This document shows positions 1 to 7,894 of a stretch of DNA of 64,000 nt, piece after piece (positions within the stretch are counted from its first letter, which is position 1; every line of letters starts with the position of its first letter). The notes under the pieces were generated by a model that saw only the letters and a program-made list of their open reading frames with translations, ran no database searches and was not told the DNA's origin. Made by a program: the position numbers and the translations under genes. The stretch comes from Rickettsia felis URRWXCal2. Its GTDB lineage: Bacteria; Pseudomonadota; Alphaproteobacteria; Rickettsiales; Rickettsiaceae. The stretch covers positions 1,421,149 through 1,485,148 of the forward strand of contig CP000053.1 in NCBI GenBank assembly GCA_000012145.1, written 5' to 3'.

Positions 1-312
1 CAAGAAGCAAAGAGAAAAGAGGAAGCAAGCAATGATAAACGATTACTTAATGCTAAAAGCAAAGTAAGAAAGAGAAAAATTATTATCATGATTTATAGAA
101 ATGAATTGAATAAACTATTGACCGCTATACAAATAATAGAACCGAACATTAAGATAATAAAAAAGAGAAATAGGGCTAAATATTGTTATATTAATAATAC
201 CGATAACACATTTAATACAGCCAAAGTTATTAAAGCCCTTGAACATAATAAGAAGCAAGAGCTTACTGCTATGGAAATTGCTCAATTGCTGTTAAATGCT
301 AAGTCTACATAG
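1..312 (+). CDS. 3' end of an unidentified protein, cut by the window edge
   Basis: The reading frame is open from the first base of the window to a TAG at 310-312, so the ATG at 88 is probably internal and the gene begins upstream of the window. The visible 103 residues are strongly basic at first (QEAKRKEEASNDKR, then KSKVRKRK), then a mixed helical segment rich in Lys, Ile and Asn. I recognise no domain. It is followed by a hairpin terminator and then by tig. It could be the tail of a larger gene or a decayed fragment. Confidence 0.5.
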   Translation, partial: QEAKRKEEASNDKRLLNAKSKVRKRKIIIMIYRNELNKLLTAIQIIEPNIKIIKKRNRAKYCYINNTDNTFNTAKVIKALEHNKKQELTAMEIAQLLLNAKST

Positions 313-347
313 TTAGTGATTGCGAAAATATACGACTATATGCCAGC

Positions 348-375
348 AAAGGTGAGTTTTGCGAAACTCACCTTT
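348..375 (+). terminator. hairpin terminator after the first gene
   Basis: A perfect 12-bp stem (AAAGGTGAGTTT paired with AAACTCACCTTT) closes a TGCG loop 36 bases after the stop codon. No long T-run follows, so it may be a weak or bidirectional terminator. It separates the partial gene from tig. Confidence 0.6.
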
Positions 376-480
376 AGCAATTCCTAATCCTAATGGGATT
401 TTATAAAAACTATTGCATATTTCGGCTCATTAGTTTATTTTGATTAGCAAACTATAGTACAGAATTAATGGATTATTAAA

Positions 481-1818
481 ATGGGAATTACCGTATTAAA
501 AAACGAAGGATTGGATTTTCATGCAAGAATCTCTACTCCTTTAAGTGAGATAGATGACGATATTCAAAAAGAATTACTTGATTTAACCAAAAAAGTTAAA
601 ATAGCAGGTTTTAGAGCCGGTAAAGTACCTGTTTCAATTGTTAAGAAAAAATACGGTACTTCCGTCAGGAATGATATAATAGAAAGAAGAATTAACCATT
701 CAGTAAATCACGTTATTAAAGAACATAATCTAAATATAATCGGTAGACCCAAAATTGAAGAATTGCAAAACGAACCCGATAAAGCTTTAGAATTTACCGT
801 AAAAATAGAGCTATTACCTAAAATTACTATTCCGGATTTAAAGAAAATCTCACTAGATCGTCCAAAATTAGAAGTAAACTCTAAAGATGTTGAAGAACAA
901 CTAGAAAAACTTGCCGCATTAACAAAAAGCTATACTAAAGAAAGCAAAGCAAAAATAAAAGACGGAGTTCAGGTTACTATTGATGCAATCGGGTACATCA
1001 AGGATGAAGCTTTTGAAGGCGGTAAATTAAATGATTTTAAGGTAGTAATAGGTAGTAATGCACTTATTCCAGGTTTTGAGAAACAATTAATAGGTTCTAA
1101 AACAGGTAGTGAAGTAGATGTTAATGTTACTTTTCCTGAAAATTACCATGCTAAAGATTTAGCAGGTAAAGATGCTCGTTTTGCAGTACAAATTAAATCA
1201 GTACATACTGCAGAACCTACTGTTATTGATGAGGAGTTTGCTAAAAAATTCCAAAGTAATAGCCTTGAAGAATTGCGTACACATTTTGCTAAACAAATAG
1301 AAAACGAATCGGAAGAAGCTATTAATACTATAATGAAAATGAACTTATTTGATAAGTTAGAAAAATTGTTAGATTTTGACGTACCGGAATCTTTATTAGA
1401 GCAAGAAAAAAATATTCTAAAGTCCGAGACCGATAAAAATGACCAAGATGAATCATTATTAAAAGATAAATCCCCTAAAGAAATAACAGAATATTATAAT
1501 AAATTAGCCCTACGCCGTGTGCGAATAGGCTTATTACTTGCTGAATACGCAAAATCTAAAAATTTGCAATTAGAGCCCGATGATTTAAGAAAAGTTATTA
1601 TGCAACAAGCACGTAATTTTCCTGGGCAGGAAAATATGATATTTGATTTTTATAAAAATAATCCTAGAGCAATTGAAGGACTTAAAGGTCCTGCCTTAGA
1701 AGATAAAGCTGTACAATATATATTTAATAACGAAATAAAGCTTAAAGAAAAGAAATATACTAAGGAAGAGCTAGAGAAATATCTAGAGGCAGAAGAGCAA
1801 CGTATTACTTTGATTTAA
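481..1818 (+). CDS. tig: trigger factor (ribosome-associated chaperone and PPIase)
   Basis: 445 aa, normal for trigger factor. The N-terminal ribosome-binding domain carries the signature GFRAGKVP at residues 43-50, which docks to ribosomal protein L23. An FKBP-type peptidyl-prolyl isomerase domain follows at about 160-242 ([10 protein letters not shown] at 191-200), then the long helical C-terminal chaperone arms rich in Lys and Glu. It binds nascent chains at the exit tunnel in the cytoplasm. The ATG at 481 fits the family N-terminus. The next gene, obgE, is convergent, and a palindromic repeat lies between them. No clpP or clpX follows, unlike in many bacteria. Confidence 0.97.
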
Positions 1819-1839
1819 GGTTTATTAATTGTCATTGCG

Positions 1840-2037
1840 AGTGGATATATTGCGTGGACCCCTAATCGTCATTGCGAGGAGCGAAGCGACGTGGCAATCC
1901 AGAAAAAGATTAAAAAAATTCTGTAAATCAGAATTTTTTACTGGATTGCTTCGTCAATTACTCCGTAATTTTCCTCGCAATGACGGAAAACCGGTCCACG
2001 CGGTGAGCAATGCCCGTCTTTCTTAGCTCCGGCAATA
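1840..2037. repeat. F1 palindromic repeat nested in a larger inverted repeat
   Basis: The core 1867-1985 is an F1 element: GTCATTGCGAGGAGCGAAG at the left, TCCTCGCAATGACG at the right, with inner arms CAATCCAG and CTGGATTG. It sits inside outer inverted arms (TGCGTGGACC at 1851-1860 and GGTCCACGC at 1993-2001). It fills the convergent tig/obgE junction and could act as a bidirectional terminator. Open frames across it are not genes. Confidence 0.85.
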
Positions 2038-2039
2038 TA

Positions 2040-3032
2040 TTACTCCTGATTTTTTATAGTCTTTAAAGCTAGTTTAACTATTTTATTTACCCCTAGATTA
2101 GTGTAGGTAGAGATAGGAAAAACTTCTTTATTAGTAGCTTTCTGCAACTCATTTATTTTTTCTTGTATTTCCTCATCGGTAAGAACATCACATTTATTAA
2201 GACATATGATTTCGATTTTATTTTTTAGATAATCGGAATATGACTCAAGCTCAAGACGTACTGTATTATAATCTGCCATTACATCATTACTAGAGCCGTC
2301 TATTAAATGTATTAATACATTACATCTTTCTATATGCTTTAAGAATTTATCGCCAAGTCCGTGACCTTGATGAGCTCCCTCGATCAAGCCTGGAATATCG
2401 GCTATGACAAACTCTTCGTCATCAACATATACCACTCCAAGATTCGGCACTAAAGTAGTAAAGGGATAATCGGCAATTTTAGGCTTGGCTGCCGTTACAA
2501 CAGATAAAAAAGTAGATTTACCGGCATTTGGAAGACCAACAAGCCCAACATCAGAGAGCAATTTTAAGCTTAAATGAATCCACATTTCTTCGGCAATTTC
2601 CCCTTCCGTACGCTTTCTTGGAGCCTGATTAACCGACGTTTTGAAATGGCTGTTACCGAGACCGCCGCTTCCTCCTTTAATTATTTCAAAGCTTTGGTCA
2701 TCCTCAGTGAAGTCATGCAATAATATATTGCCGTCCTCGGAAAAGATTTGAGTACCGATGGGAACATCAAGAGCTAACGATTTTCCTGATTTACCGCTTC
2801 TATTTGAACCTTTACCGTTTTCACCGTTTTCTGCGGTAAAATGCTGTTTATATCGATAATTTACTAGCGTATTAAGATGGTGATTACTCCTAAAAATAAC
2901 ACTACCGCCACGTCCACCGTCACCGCCGTCCGGTCCGCCTCTGTCAATAAATTTCTCACGATGGAAACTAACACAACCATTGCCGCCGTTTCCACCTTTT
3001 ATACATATTTTAACTTCATCAATAAAATTCAT
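2040..3032 (-). CDS. obgE: Obg-family GTPase (ribosome assembly)
   Basis: 330 aa. The glycine-rich Obg fold occupies residues 1-158 ([24 protein letters not shown]). The GTPase domain follows with P-loop GLPNAGKST near 166-174, G3 DIPG at 212-215 and G4 NKCD at 279-282. There is no C-terminal OCT domain, so this is the short form. Obg proteins act in late assembly of the 50S subunit and in stress signalling. It is convergent with tig. Upstream, an F2 repeat separates it from gltA on the same strand, so co-transcription is doubtful. Confidence 0.96.
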   Translation of the reverse strand: MNFIDEVKICIKGGNGGNGCVSFHREKFIDRGGPDGGDGGRGGSVIFRSNHHLNTLVNYRYKQHFTAENGENGKGSNRSGKSGKSLALDVPIGTQIFSEDGNILLHDFTEDDQSFEIIKGGSGGLGNSHFKTSVNQAPRKRTEGEIAEEMWIHLSLKLLSDVGLVGLPNAGKSTFLSVVTAAKPKIADYPFTTLVPNLGVVYVDDEEFVIADIPGLIEGAHQGHGLGDKFLKHIERCNVLIHLIDGSSNDVMADYNTVRLELESYSDYLKNKIEIICLNKCDVLTDEEIQEKINELQKATNKEVFPISTYTNLGVNKIVKLALKTIKNQE

Positions 3033-3089
3033 ACTTGCCTTAATTTTTTTATGTCATTCCCGCATGGCATTGTTGCGTAGAAATGATAT

Positions 3090-3243
3090 ATACCTCGAGT
3101 AAATGAAGAGTTGGTATACGAAGCTCAATTTGGAAAAGAGCAAGGAGTCTGTAAGCCGAGGAGCGGAGCGTATACTTAATACGTGAGCATCCGAGGTCTT
3201 ACAAAGACGACGCAGCCAATTTTTCAAATTCAGCGAGTATACT
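3090..3243. repeat. F2 palindromic repeat
   Basis: An approximately 150-bp imperfect palindrome with core GGAGCGTATA..TTAATACGTGAG, flanked by GCAAGGAGTCTGTAAGCCGA and by the near-complementary TCCGAGGTCTTACAAAGACG. It abuts the gltA stop codon. Other copies are at 15721, 25573, 40446 and 52728. Frames crossing it are not genes. Confidence 0.85.
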
Positions 3244-4551
3244 CTACCTCTCCCCGATACCCTTATACTCTCTATGTACATAACCGGTGTAAAGCTGTCT
3301 AGGTCTGCTGATTTTTTGTTCAGGGTCTTCGTGCATTTCTTTCCACTGTGCCATCCAGCCTACGGTTCTTGCTATTGCAAAAAGTACCGTAAACATTTGC
3401 GACGGTATACCCATAGCTTTATAGATAATACCTGAATAAAAATCAACATTTGGATATAATTTTCTCTCAATAAAATATTCATCTTTAAGAGCGATAGCTT
3501 CAAGTTCTATTGCTATTTGCAAAAGCGGATTGTTTTCTAGCTGTCCGAGTTCCTTTAATACTTCTTTGCAAGTTTCTTTAAGTACTGCGGCACGTGGGTC
3601 ATAGTTTTTATAAACACGATGACCGAAACCCATTAACCTAAACGGATCATTTTTATCCTTAGCTTTAGCTATATATTTAGGAATATTCTCAGAACTACCG
3701 ATTTCTTTAAGCATATTTATTACCGCTTCATTAGCCCCGCCGTGGGCAGGCCCCCAAAGTGAGGCAATCCCTGTACTTACGCAAGCAAAAGGGTTAGCCC
3801 CGGATGAGCCGGCAATTCGGACTGTTGAAGTAGAAGCGTTCTGCTCATGGTCAGCATGCAGAATAAATATTTTATTAAGAGCATTTTTTATTATTGGATT
3901 TACTTTATATTTTGTACAAGGCGTTGCAAACATCATATGCAGAAAATTTTCAGTAAAATCTAACGAATTATCAGGATAAATAAACGGTTGTCCTATAGAA
4001 TATTTATAGGACATTGCGGCGATAGTTGGTATCTTAGCAATCATTCTAATAGCGGTAAGTTCGTAGTCTGCTTCTTTAAAATTCAGTAAATCAGGATAAA
4101 ATGCCGAAAGAGAACCAACGGCCGCAAGCATAATAGCCATAGGATGAGAAGAGCTACAAAATGTTTGAAATAAATAGTGTAATCTTTCATTCACTAATGA
4201 ATGATGAGCAACCTGTTTAGTGAAATTATTATACTGCTCGATGCTTGGCAATTCTCCGTAGATTAGCAAATATGCCACTTCTAAAAAATCACTTTTCTCG
4301 GCTAAATCTTTAATGTCATATCCTCGATGTCGCAAGATTCCTTTATCACCGTCTATATAAGTGATAGTAGACTGACAAGAAGCAGTAGACATAAAGCCCG
4401 GGTCATAAGTAAAACAATCGGCTTCCGAAGATACCCTGCTTATATCGATTACATCCTCACCAATACTTGCTTTAAGTATAGGTAATTTAAATATTTTTCC
4501 TCTGATTTTTAATTCGGCAAATTCTGAATCATTACTATTTTCATTGGTCAT
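3244..4551 (-). CDS. gltA: citrate synthase
   Basis: 435 aa from the ATG at 4551. A longer in-frame start at 4581 exists, but rickettsial citrate synthases begin [14 protein letters not shown] or similar. The active-site segments are visible: [35 protein letters not shown] and NVDFYSG. It condenses acetyl-CoA and oxaloacetate, the entry step of the TCA cycle, which Rickettsia retain although they lack glycolysis. gltA is a standard rickettsial typing gene. From memory this protein is closest to spotted-fever and transitional-group versions. An F2 repeat lies directly after the stop codon. Confidence 0.97.
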
Positions 4552-4630
4552 ATGGATATACCCTTTGTTGTTATATATCAATATAACCTTAATTTCAGAA
4601 AATTAGAAATGAATTATTATTTATGAGGAT

Positions 4631-4916
4631 TTAAAAATTTTCTATATTGCGATACGAACTTATAATACGTAAAATTTGTAAAGGGCTGGTATTAGGATCA
4701 TAAATAATATAATAATTATATACAATCCAAAAGCGTAAGGGTTTATTTGTTAAATCTTCACGTTTACTTCCCATGTTAGGATTATTAGCTAATTTATAAA
4801 AAGCTTGTTCCAAGCATTCTAGTACGTTATCAGCTGCTCTAATACTATCATTTGTTATATAAAGCCAAATATCTTTGATATCTTGTTTAGCTTGGCTAGT
4901 TAAAATTTTTAACCAT
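4631..4916 (-). pseudogene. ParE/RelE-type toxin, frameshifted at codon 4
   Basis: The ATG at 4914-4916 overlaps the antitoxin stop by 8 bases (ATGGTTAA), the usual coupling in parDE. After ATG GTT the A-tract has five As. The normal frame needs four, and with four As the product would run MVKILTSQAKQDIKDIWLY and on for about 95 residues to 4631 without a stop. As written it terminates at codon 7. The rest keeps ParE features: the basic LTNKPLRFW segment, YYIIYDP and a C-terminal RIISSYRNIENF. ParE toxins poison gyrase. This copy should be silent unless slippage on the A-tract restores the frame. Confidence 0.8.
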
Positions 4917-5190
4917 TGTTTTTTAAATAAGCTTTACGAAAATCACGAATATCTTGTAACGCTTTTTCTCCTGGAATTAATTTACCTTCAGCAGCTTGGT
5001 CTAAACCAATCTGTATTTCGTGATTAAGCCATGTTTTATAATTTTCAAACTGAGCATTTTGAGAAATATTTTCAGATTTGACCATTAAACGTAATGCTGC
5101 TCTTATAACTTCACTTGAAGAATGGTAAAAGCCGCTTTCTACCTGTCTATTTACATATTTTTCAAGTTCAGGAGTTAAAGAAACATTCAT
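4909..5190 (-). CDS. ParD-like antitoxin of a type II TA pair
   Basis: 93 aa. The N-terminal ribbon-helix-helix (MNVSLTPELEKYVNRQV, then SSSEVIRAALRLM) is typical of ParD and CC2985-type antitoxins, and the charged C-terminal half would wrap the toxin. The ORF is intact, while the overlapping toxin gene downstream is frameshifted. The upstream palindrome at 5227-5243, overlapping a TATAAT, suggests autorepression by the RHH dimer. Family assignment is by motif only. Confidence 0.85.
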   Translation of the reverse strand: MNVSLTPELEKYVNRQVESGFYHSSSEVIRAALRLMVKSENISQNAQFENYKTWLNHEIQIGLDQAAEGKLIPGEKALQDIRDFRKAYLKNNG

Positions 5191-5226
5191 AATATTACCT
5201 TTAGAATAGCAATAATTGATATTAGC

Positions 5227-5243
5227 ATAACATTATATGTTAT
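5227..5243 (-). promoter_or_regulatory. operator/-10 region of the parD-like gene
   Basis: A 17-bp palindrome with arms ATAACAT and ATGTTAT lies about 37 bases upstream of the antitoxin start. On the minus strand it contains TATAAT, a good -10 box. This arrangement, an operator covering the promoter, is standard for autoregulated RHH antitoxins. Confidence 0.5.
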
Positions 5244-5269
5244 TTCAAGAAGATTTAAGCTTAAATTTT

Positions 5270-6058
5270 TTAGCTAATGAGCAAACCCGTATTCACCAAA
5301 TACTCCTTAATCTTTAGTAAATCATACCAAGAGGTACGTTTTTGCATAGGTTGGCGAAGTAAATAAGCAGGATGGAAAATTGCCGTAGTTTGGATAGGAG
5401 CGGATAGATATTTATTGGTATAAAAATAATATTCTTGTCTAATTTTAGTAATACCCGAATTTTTTCCAAGTAAGCTAGTTGCAGCCGTGCTACCGACTAG
5501 AATAATTAGCTTCGGGTTAATAAGAGCAATATGTTTCTCGACAAACGGTCTACAAATATCGACTTCTTCGAGTGTTGGCTGTCTATTAGCGGGAGGACGC
5601 CAAAATACCGTATTAGTAATATAAGCGTTATTTTTCCGTGAAATTCCGATAGCGTACAGCATATTATCAAGTAAATTGCCGCTTTCGCCGCAAAAAGGTA
5701 TTCCTTTCAAATCCTCAGTACTTCCGGGAGCTTCGCCTATTAACATAATTTTAGCTTCCAAATTACCATCACCGAAAACCGTATTAGTAGCAAATTTCTT
5801 AAGTTCACAACCATTAAAATTTAGTAGAGATTCTTTTAGTTCTTCGATATTATTAGCTTTATCGGCAAGAGATCTTGCTAGGGTTATATTATCATGAACT
5901 TTATCATTCATATTGAATGCAGTTTCTTTTGTAGACATAAGTTTTACTTGTGGCTTTTCAGTTAGTTCAGTATTATTACATACCTTTAATTTCGGCGGGT
6001 GTTCTAGGCAGTAATATTCAACCCCGATTGCACTTAACCATTTAAGCGTATTATTCAT
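5270..6058 (-). CDS. uracil-DNA glycosylase superfamily, family-4-like
   Basis: 262 aa. After a non-conserved first ~75 residues comes the UDG fold: water-activating motif GEAPGSTED at 108-116, PFCGESGNLLDNML, WRPPANRQPT near 153-162, and the DNA-contact motif HPAYLL at 229-234. It would remove uracil from DNA in base excision repair. The usual first Cys pair of iron-sulfur family-4 enzymes (CxxC) is reduced to one Cys (FNGC, residue 84), with further Cys at 123 and 169. From memory, other alphaproteobacterial members also have FxGC, so this may be a lineage trait. It is divergent from the pseudouridine synthase gene. Confidence 0.85.
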   Translation of the reverse strand: MNNTLKWLSAIGVEYYCLEHPPKLKVCNNTELTEKPQVKLMSTKETAFNMNDKVHDNITLARSLADKANNIEELKESLLNFNGCELKKFATNTVFGDGNLEAKIMLIGEAPGSTEDLKGIPFCGESGNLLDNMLYAIGISRKNNAYITNTVFWRPPANRQPTLEEVDICRPFVEKHIALINPKLIILVGSTAATSLLGKNSGITKIRQEYYFYTNKYLSAPIQTTAIFHPAYLLRQPMQKRTSWYDLLKIKEYLVNTGLLIS

Positions 6059-6074
6059 TATCTTAAAATAAAAT

Positions 6075-7232
6075 ATGTTAACATATAATGTACCAAGCGA
6101 ACTAAATAATATAAGGCTCGATAAAGCTTTATTACATCTTTTTAAGAATGTACAGGGTAATTCAGAAAATTTCAGACAAGATGAATTTCAAGGCGAGCCT
6201 GCGGAGCGTATATTAACACGTGAGTACAGGCGAGACCTGCAAAATTCGCTTGTATCAAGTTTTCTGAATTACCCTGTTTCTAGAAACCAAATCCAAAAAG
6301 CTATTAAGAATTCGCAAGTACTAGTTAATGATGTAATTATTTCTGATCCTGATGTTTTGGTCAAGGAGAATGATGTTATATTATTTTCTTTTAAAGAACC
6401 TGAAGAGCTAAAAATTGCAGCAGCAAATATAGCACTTGATATAATTTACGAAGATGATGATTTAATAGTAATTAACAAAGCCGCAGGTATGACGGTACAC
6501 CCAGGGGCAGGACATCATGATGATACGCTTGTTAATGCATTACTTTATCATACGAAGAATCTATCGGATATAGGTTCAGCAGAAAGACCCGGGATAGTGC
6601 ATCGTTTAGATAAAGACACTACAGGTTTGATGGTGGTTGCTAAAAATAATAAAGCACATATGCTACTTGCAAATCAGATAGAACAAAGGCAGGTAATACG
6701 GAAATATAAAGCGTTAGTTTGGGGAGTAATTAATCCGCTAGAAGGAGTCATTAAGAATAATATCGGTCGCAGTAGAGTAGACCGCCAAAAAATGACCATA
6801 TTAAAATATGGCGGTAAAGAAGCCGTGACACATTATAAAACTCTAGAATTGTTTCACAAGGGTACTATTAGTATGGTGGAGTGCAAACTTAGTACGGGCA
6901 GAACTCACCAAATTAGAGTGCAGCTAAGCCATTTAAAGCATTCGGTAGTAGGCGACCAAACTTATGGTAATAATGACCGAAAAATTGCTCATTCCCTGCC
7001 TGAACTAAAAGCAAAATTAATTGATTTTAAACGCCAAGCCCTGCATTCTTGGTATTTAAGCTTTACTCATCCGACTAGTAATGAAATTATGAAATTTTCT
7101 TGTGAGTTGCCAAGGGATATGGAAGAGATTATAGCCACCGATGCATTGCACAAATTCATTGAACTTAAGAAACAAGCTTCTTTGGATAGTATAGAAGATA
7201 TTTTAGAGATGAAAAATCTAGGTAGAAAATGA
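6075..7232 (+). CDS. rluD: RluC/RluD-family 23S rRNA pseudouridine synthase with an internal palindromic element
   Basis: 385 aa, longer than usual for RluD because a 124-bp palindromic element (6153-6276) is translated in frame as residues ~27-67 (FQGEPAERILTREYRRDLQ). The insert splits the S4 RNA-binding domain between IRLDKALLHLFKN and SRNQIQKAIKNSQVLVND. The catalytic domain is intact: RPGIVHRLDKDTTGLMVV at 171-188, with the expected nucleophile Asp179, and the GRTHQIRVQL motif. It should make pseudouridines in 23S rRNA. Whether it is RluC or RluD cannot be settled by eye. The ORF is otherwise undamaged, so the insert seems tolerated. Confidence 0.9.
   Translation: MLTYNVPSELNNIRLDKALLHLFKNVQGNSENFRQDEFQGEPAERILTREYRRDLQNSLVSSFLNYPVSRNQIQKAIKNSQVLVNDVIISDPDVLVKENDVILFSFKEPEELKIAAANIALDIIYEDDDLIVINKAAGMTVHPGAGHHDDTLVNALLYHTKNLSDIGSAERPGIVHRLDKDTTGLMVVAKNNKAHMLLANQIEQRQVIRKYKALVWGVINPLEGVIKNNIGRSRVDRQKMTILKYGGKEAVTHYKTLELFHKGTISMVECKLSTGRTHQIRVQLSHLKHSVVGDQTYGNNDRKIAHSLPELKAKLIDFKRQALHSWYLSFTHPTSNEIMKFSCELPRDMEEIIATDALHKFIELKKQASLDSIEDILEMKNLGRK
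6153..6276. repeat. Rickettsia palindromic element translated inside rluD
   Basis: Arms CAGGGTAATTCAGAAAA (6153-6169) and the exact complement (6260-6276) enclose inner arms CAAGGCGAGCCTG and CAGGCGAGACCTG. The centre GGAGCGTATATTAACACGTG closely matches the core of the intergenic F2 repeats of this window. The insert holds no stop in the frame used. Confidence 0.9.
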
Positions 7233-7236
7233 GAAC

Positions 7237-7291
7237 TTGACATAAATTGTATTACAACTATAATTACATCATGTGTTTATAATTGTAATAC
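7237..7291 (+). promoter_or_regulatory. promoter and operator of the mazEF-like locus
   Basis: Perfect sigma-70 hexamers: TTGACA at 7237-7242 and TATAAT at 7259-7264 with a 16-base spacer. An inverted repeat overlaps the -10 box: GTATTACAACTATAAT at 7249-7264 and its imperfect complement at 7276-7291, with the outer nine bases identical. It lies just before the antitoxin start at 7301, consistent with autorepression. Confidence 0.7.
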
Positions 7292-7300
7292 TTAAGAGTT

Positions 7301-7537
7301 ATGTCTGCACTTACTGTAAGATTACCCGATGATTTAGCCGAGGAAGTAGCTAAAAGGGCTAAAAAACTTCATATTTCACGTAGTCAGTATATTAGAAGAT
7401 CTATTGAAACTATGAATAAAAGCCTATATGAGCAAGAAAGGAAAGAAAAATTATTTGCAATTAGTATGCGTACAAGAAAAGAAAGCATGAAAATAAATTC
7501 TGAATTTTCTAATATAGAGCATGACCCTAAAAATTAA
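7301..7537 (+). CDS. ribbon-helix-helix antitoxin (MazE/CopG-like)
   Basis: 78 aa. MSALTVRLPDDLAEEVAKRA followed by SRSQYIRRSIE is a classic RHH DNA-binding domain. The C-terminal tail is charged, as expected for toxin binding. Its last 17 bases overlap the toxin ATG at 7521. A strong promoter with an overlapping operator precedes it. The antitoxin is intact although the toxin is frameshifted. Confidence 0.85.
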   Translation: MSALTVRLPDDLAEEVAKRAKKLHISRSQYIRRSIETMNKSLYEQERKEKLFAISMRTRKESMKINSEFSNIEHDPKN

Positions 7538-7894
7538 TCTCGGAGAAATTTGGCTTGCCGATTTAAATCCTAGAGTTGGTAGTGAGCTTGGTAAAACAAG
7601 ACCTGTATTGTTTATTCAAGATCAAGTATTATTAGATGCAAATCACCCGTCTACTTTAATCATCCTTTTAACAACTAATTTAATAGATGATGCTTTTCCT
7701 TTACGAATTCGTATTAAAGCTCATAATAAATTAGAAAGAGATTCAGATCTTTTAATAGACCAAATACGTAGTATAATAATAAACGGTTAATTTTAGGTCC
7801 TCTAACTACTTGCAGCCCCATCATTATGCAAACAATATATAAAGCAATATTAGAAGTTATAGGAGTTGGACCTGTTCCGTGCAATATTCTATAA
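7521..7894 (+). pseudogene. MazF/PemK-type toxin, frameshifted near its C-terminus
   Basis: The first 85 codons encode a typical MazF/PemK RNase: INLGEIWLADLNPRVGSELG, KTRPVLFIQD, DLLIDQIRSI. At about 7773 one base appears to be lost (ATA-ATAAT where ATAGATAAT, i.e. IDNKR, is expected), giving a stop at 7788-7790. The missing C-terminus is still readable in the next frame as NKRLILGPLTTCSPIIM and on to a stop at 7892-7894, overlapping the prmC start. The 89-aa product lacks the last ~35 residues, so activity is doubtful but not excluded. Confidence 0.8.

Noticed and set aside
1829..2026. Open frame of 65 codons after tig
   Set aside because: It runs through the F1 palindrome and its flanking inverted repeat, and the translation is repeat-derived (IVIARSEATWQSRK, which recurs at other F1 copies).
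3054..3281. Open frames across the 3090-3243 repeat
   Set aside because: They follow the F2 palindrome and extend antisense into gltA; there is no family resemblance.
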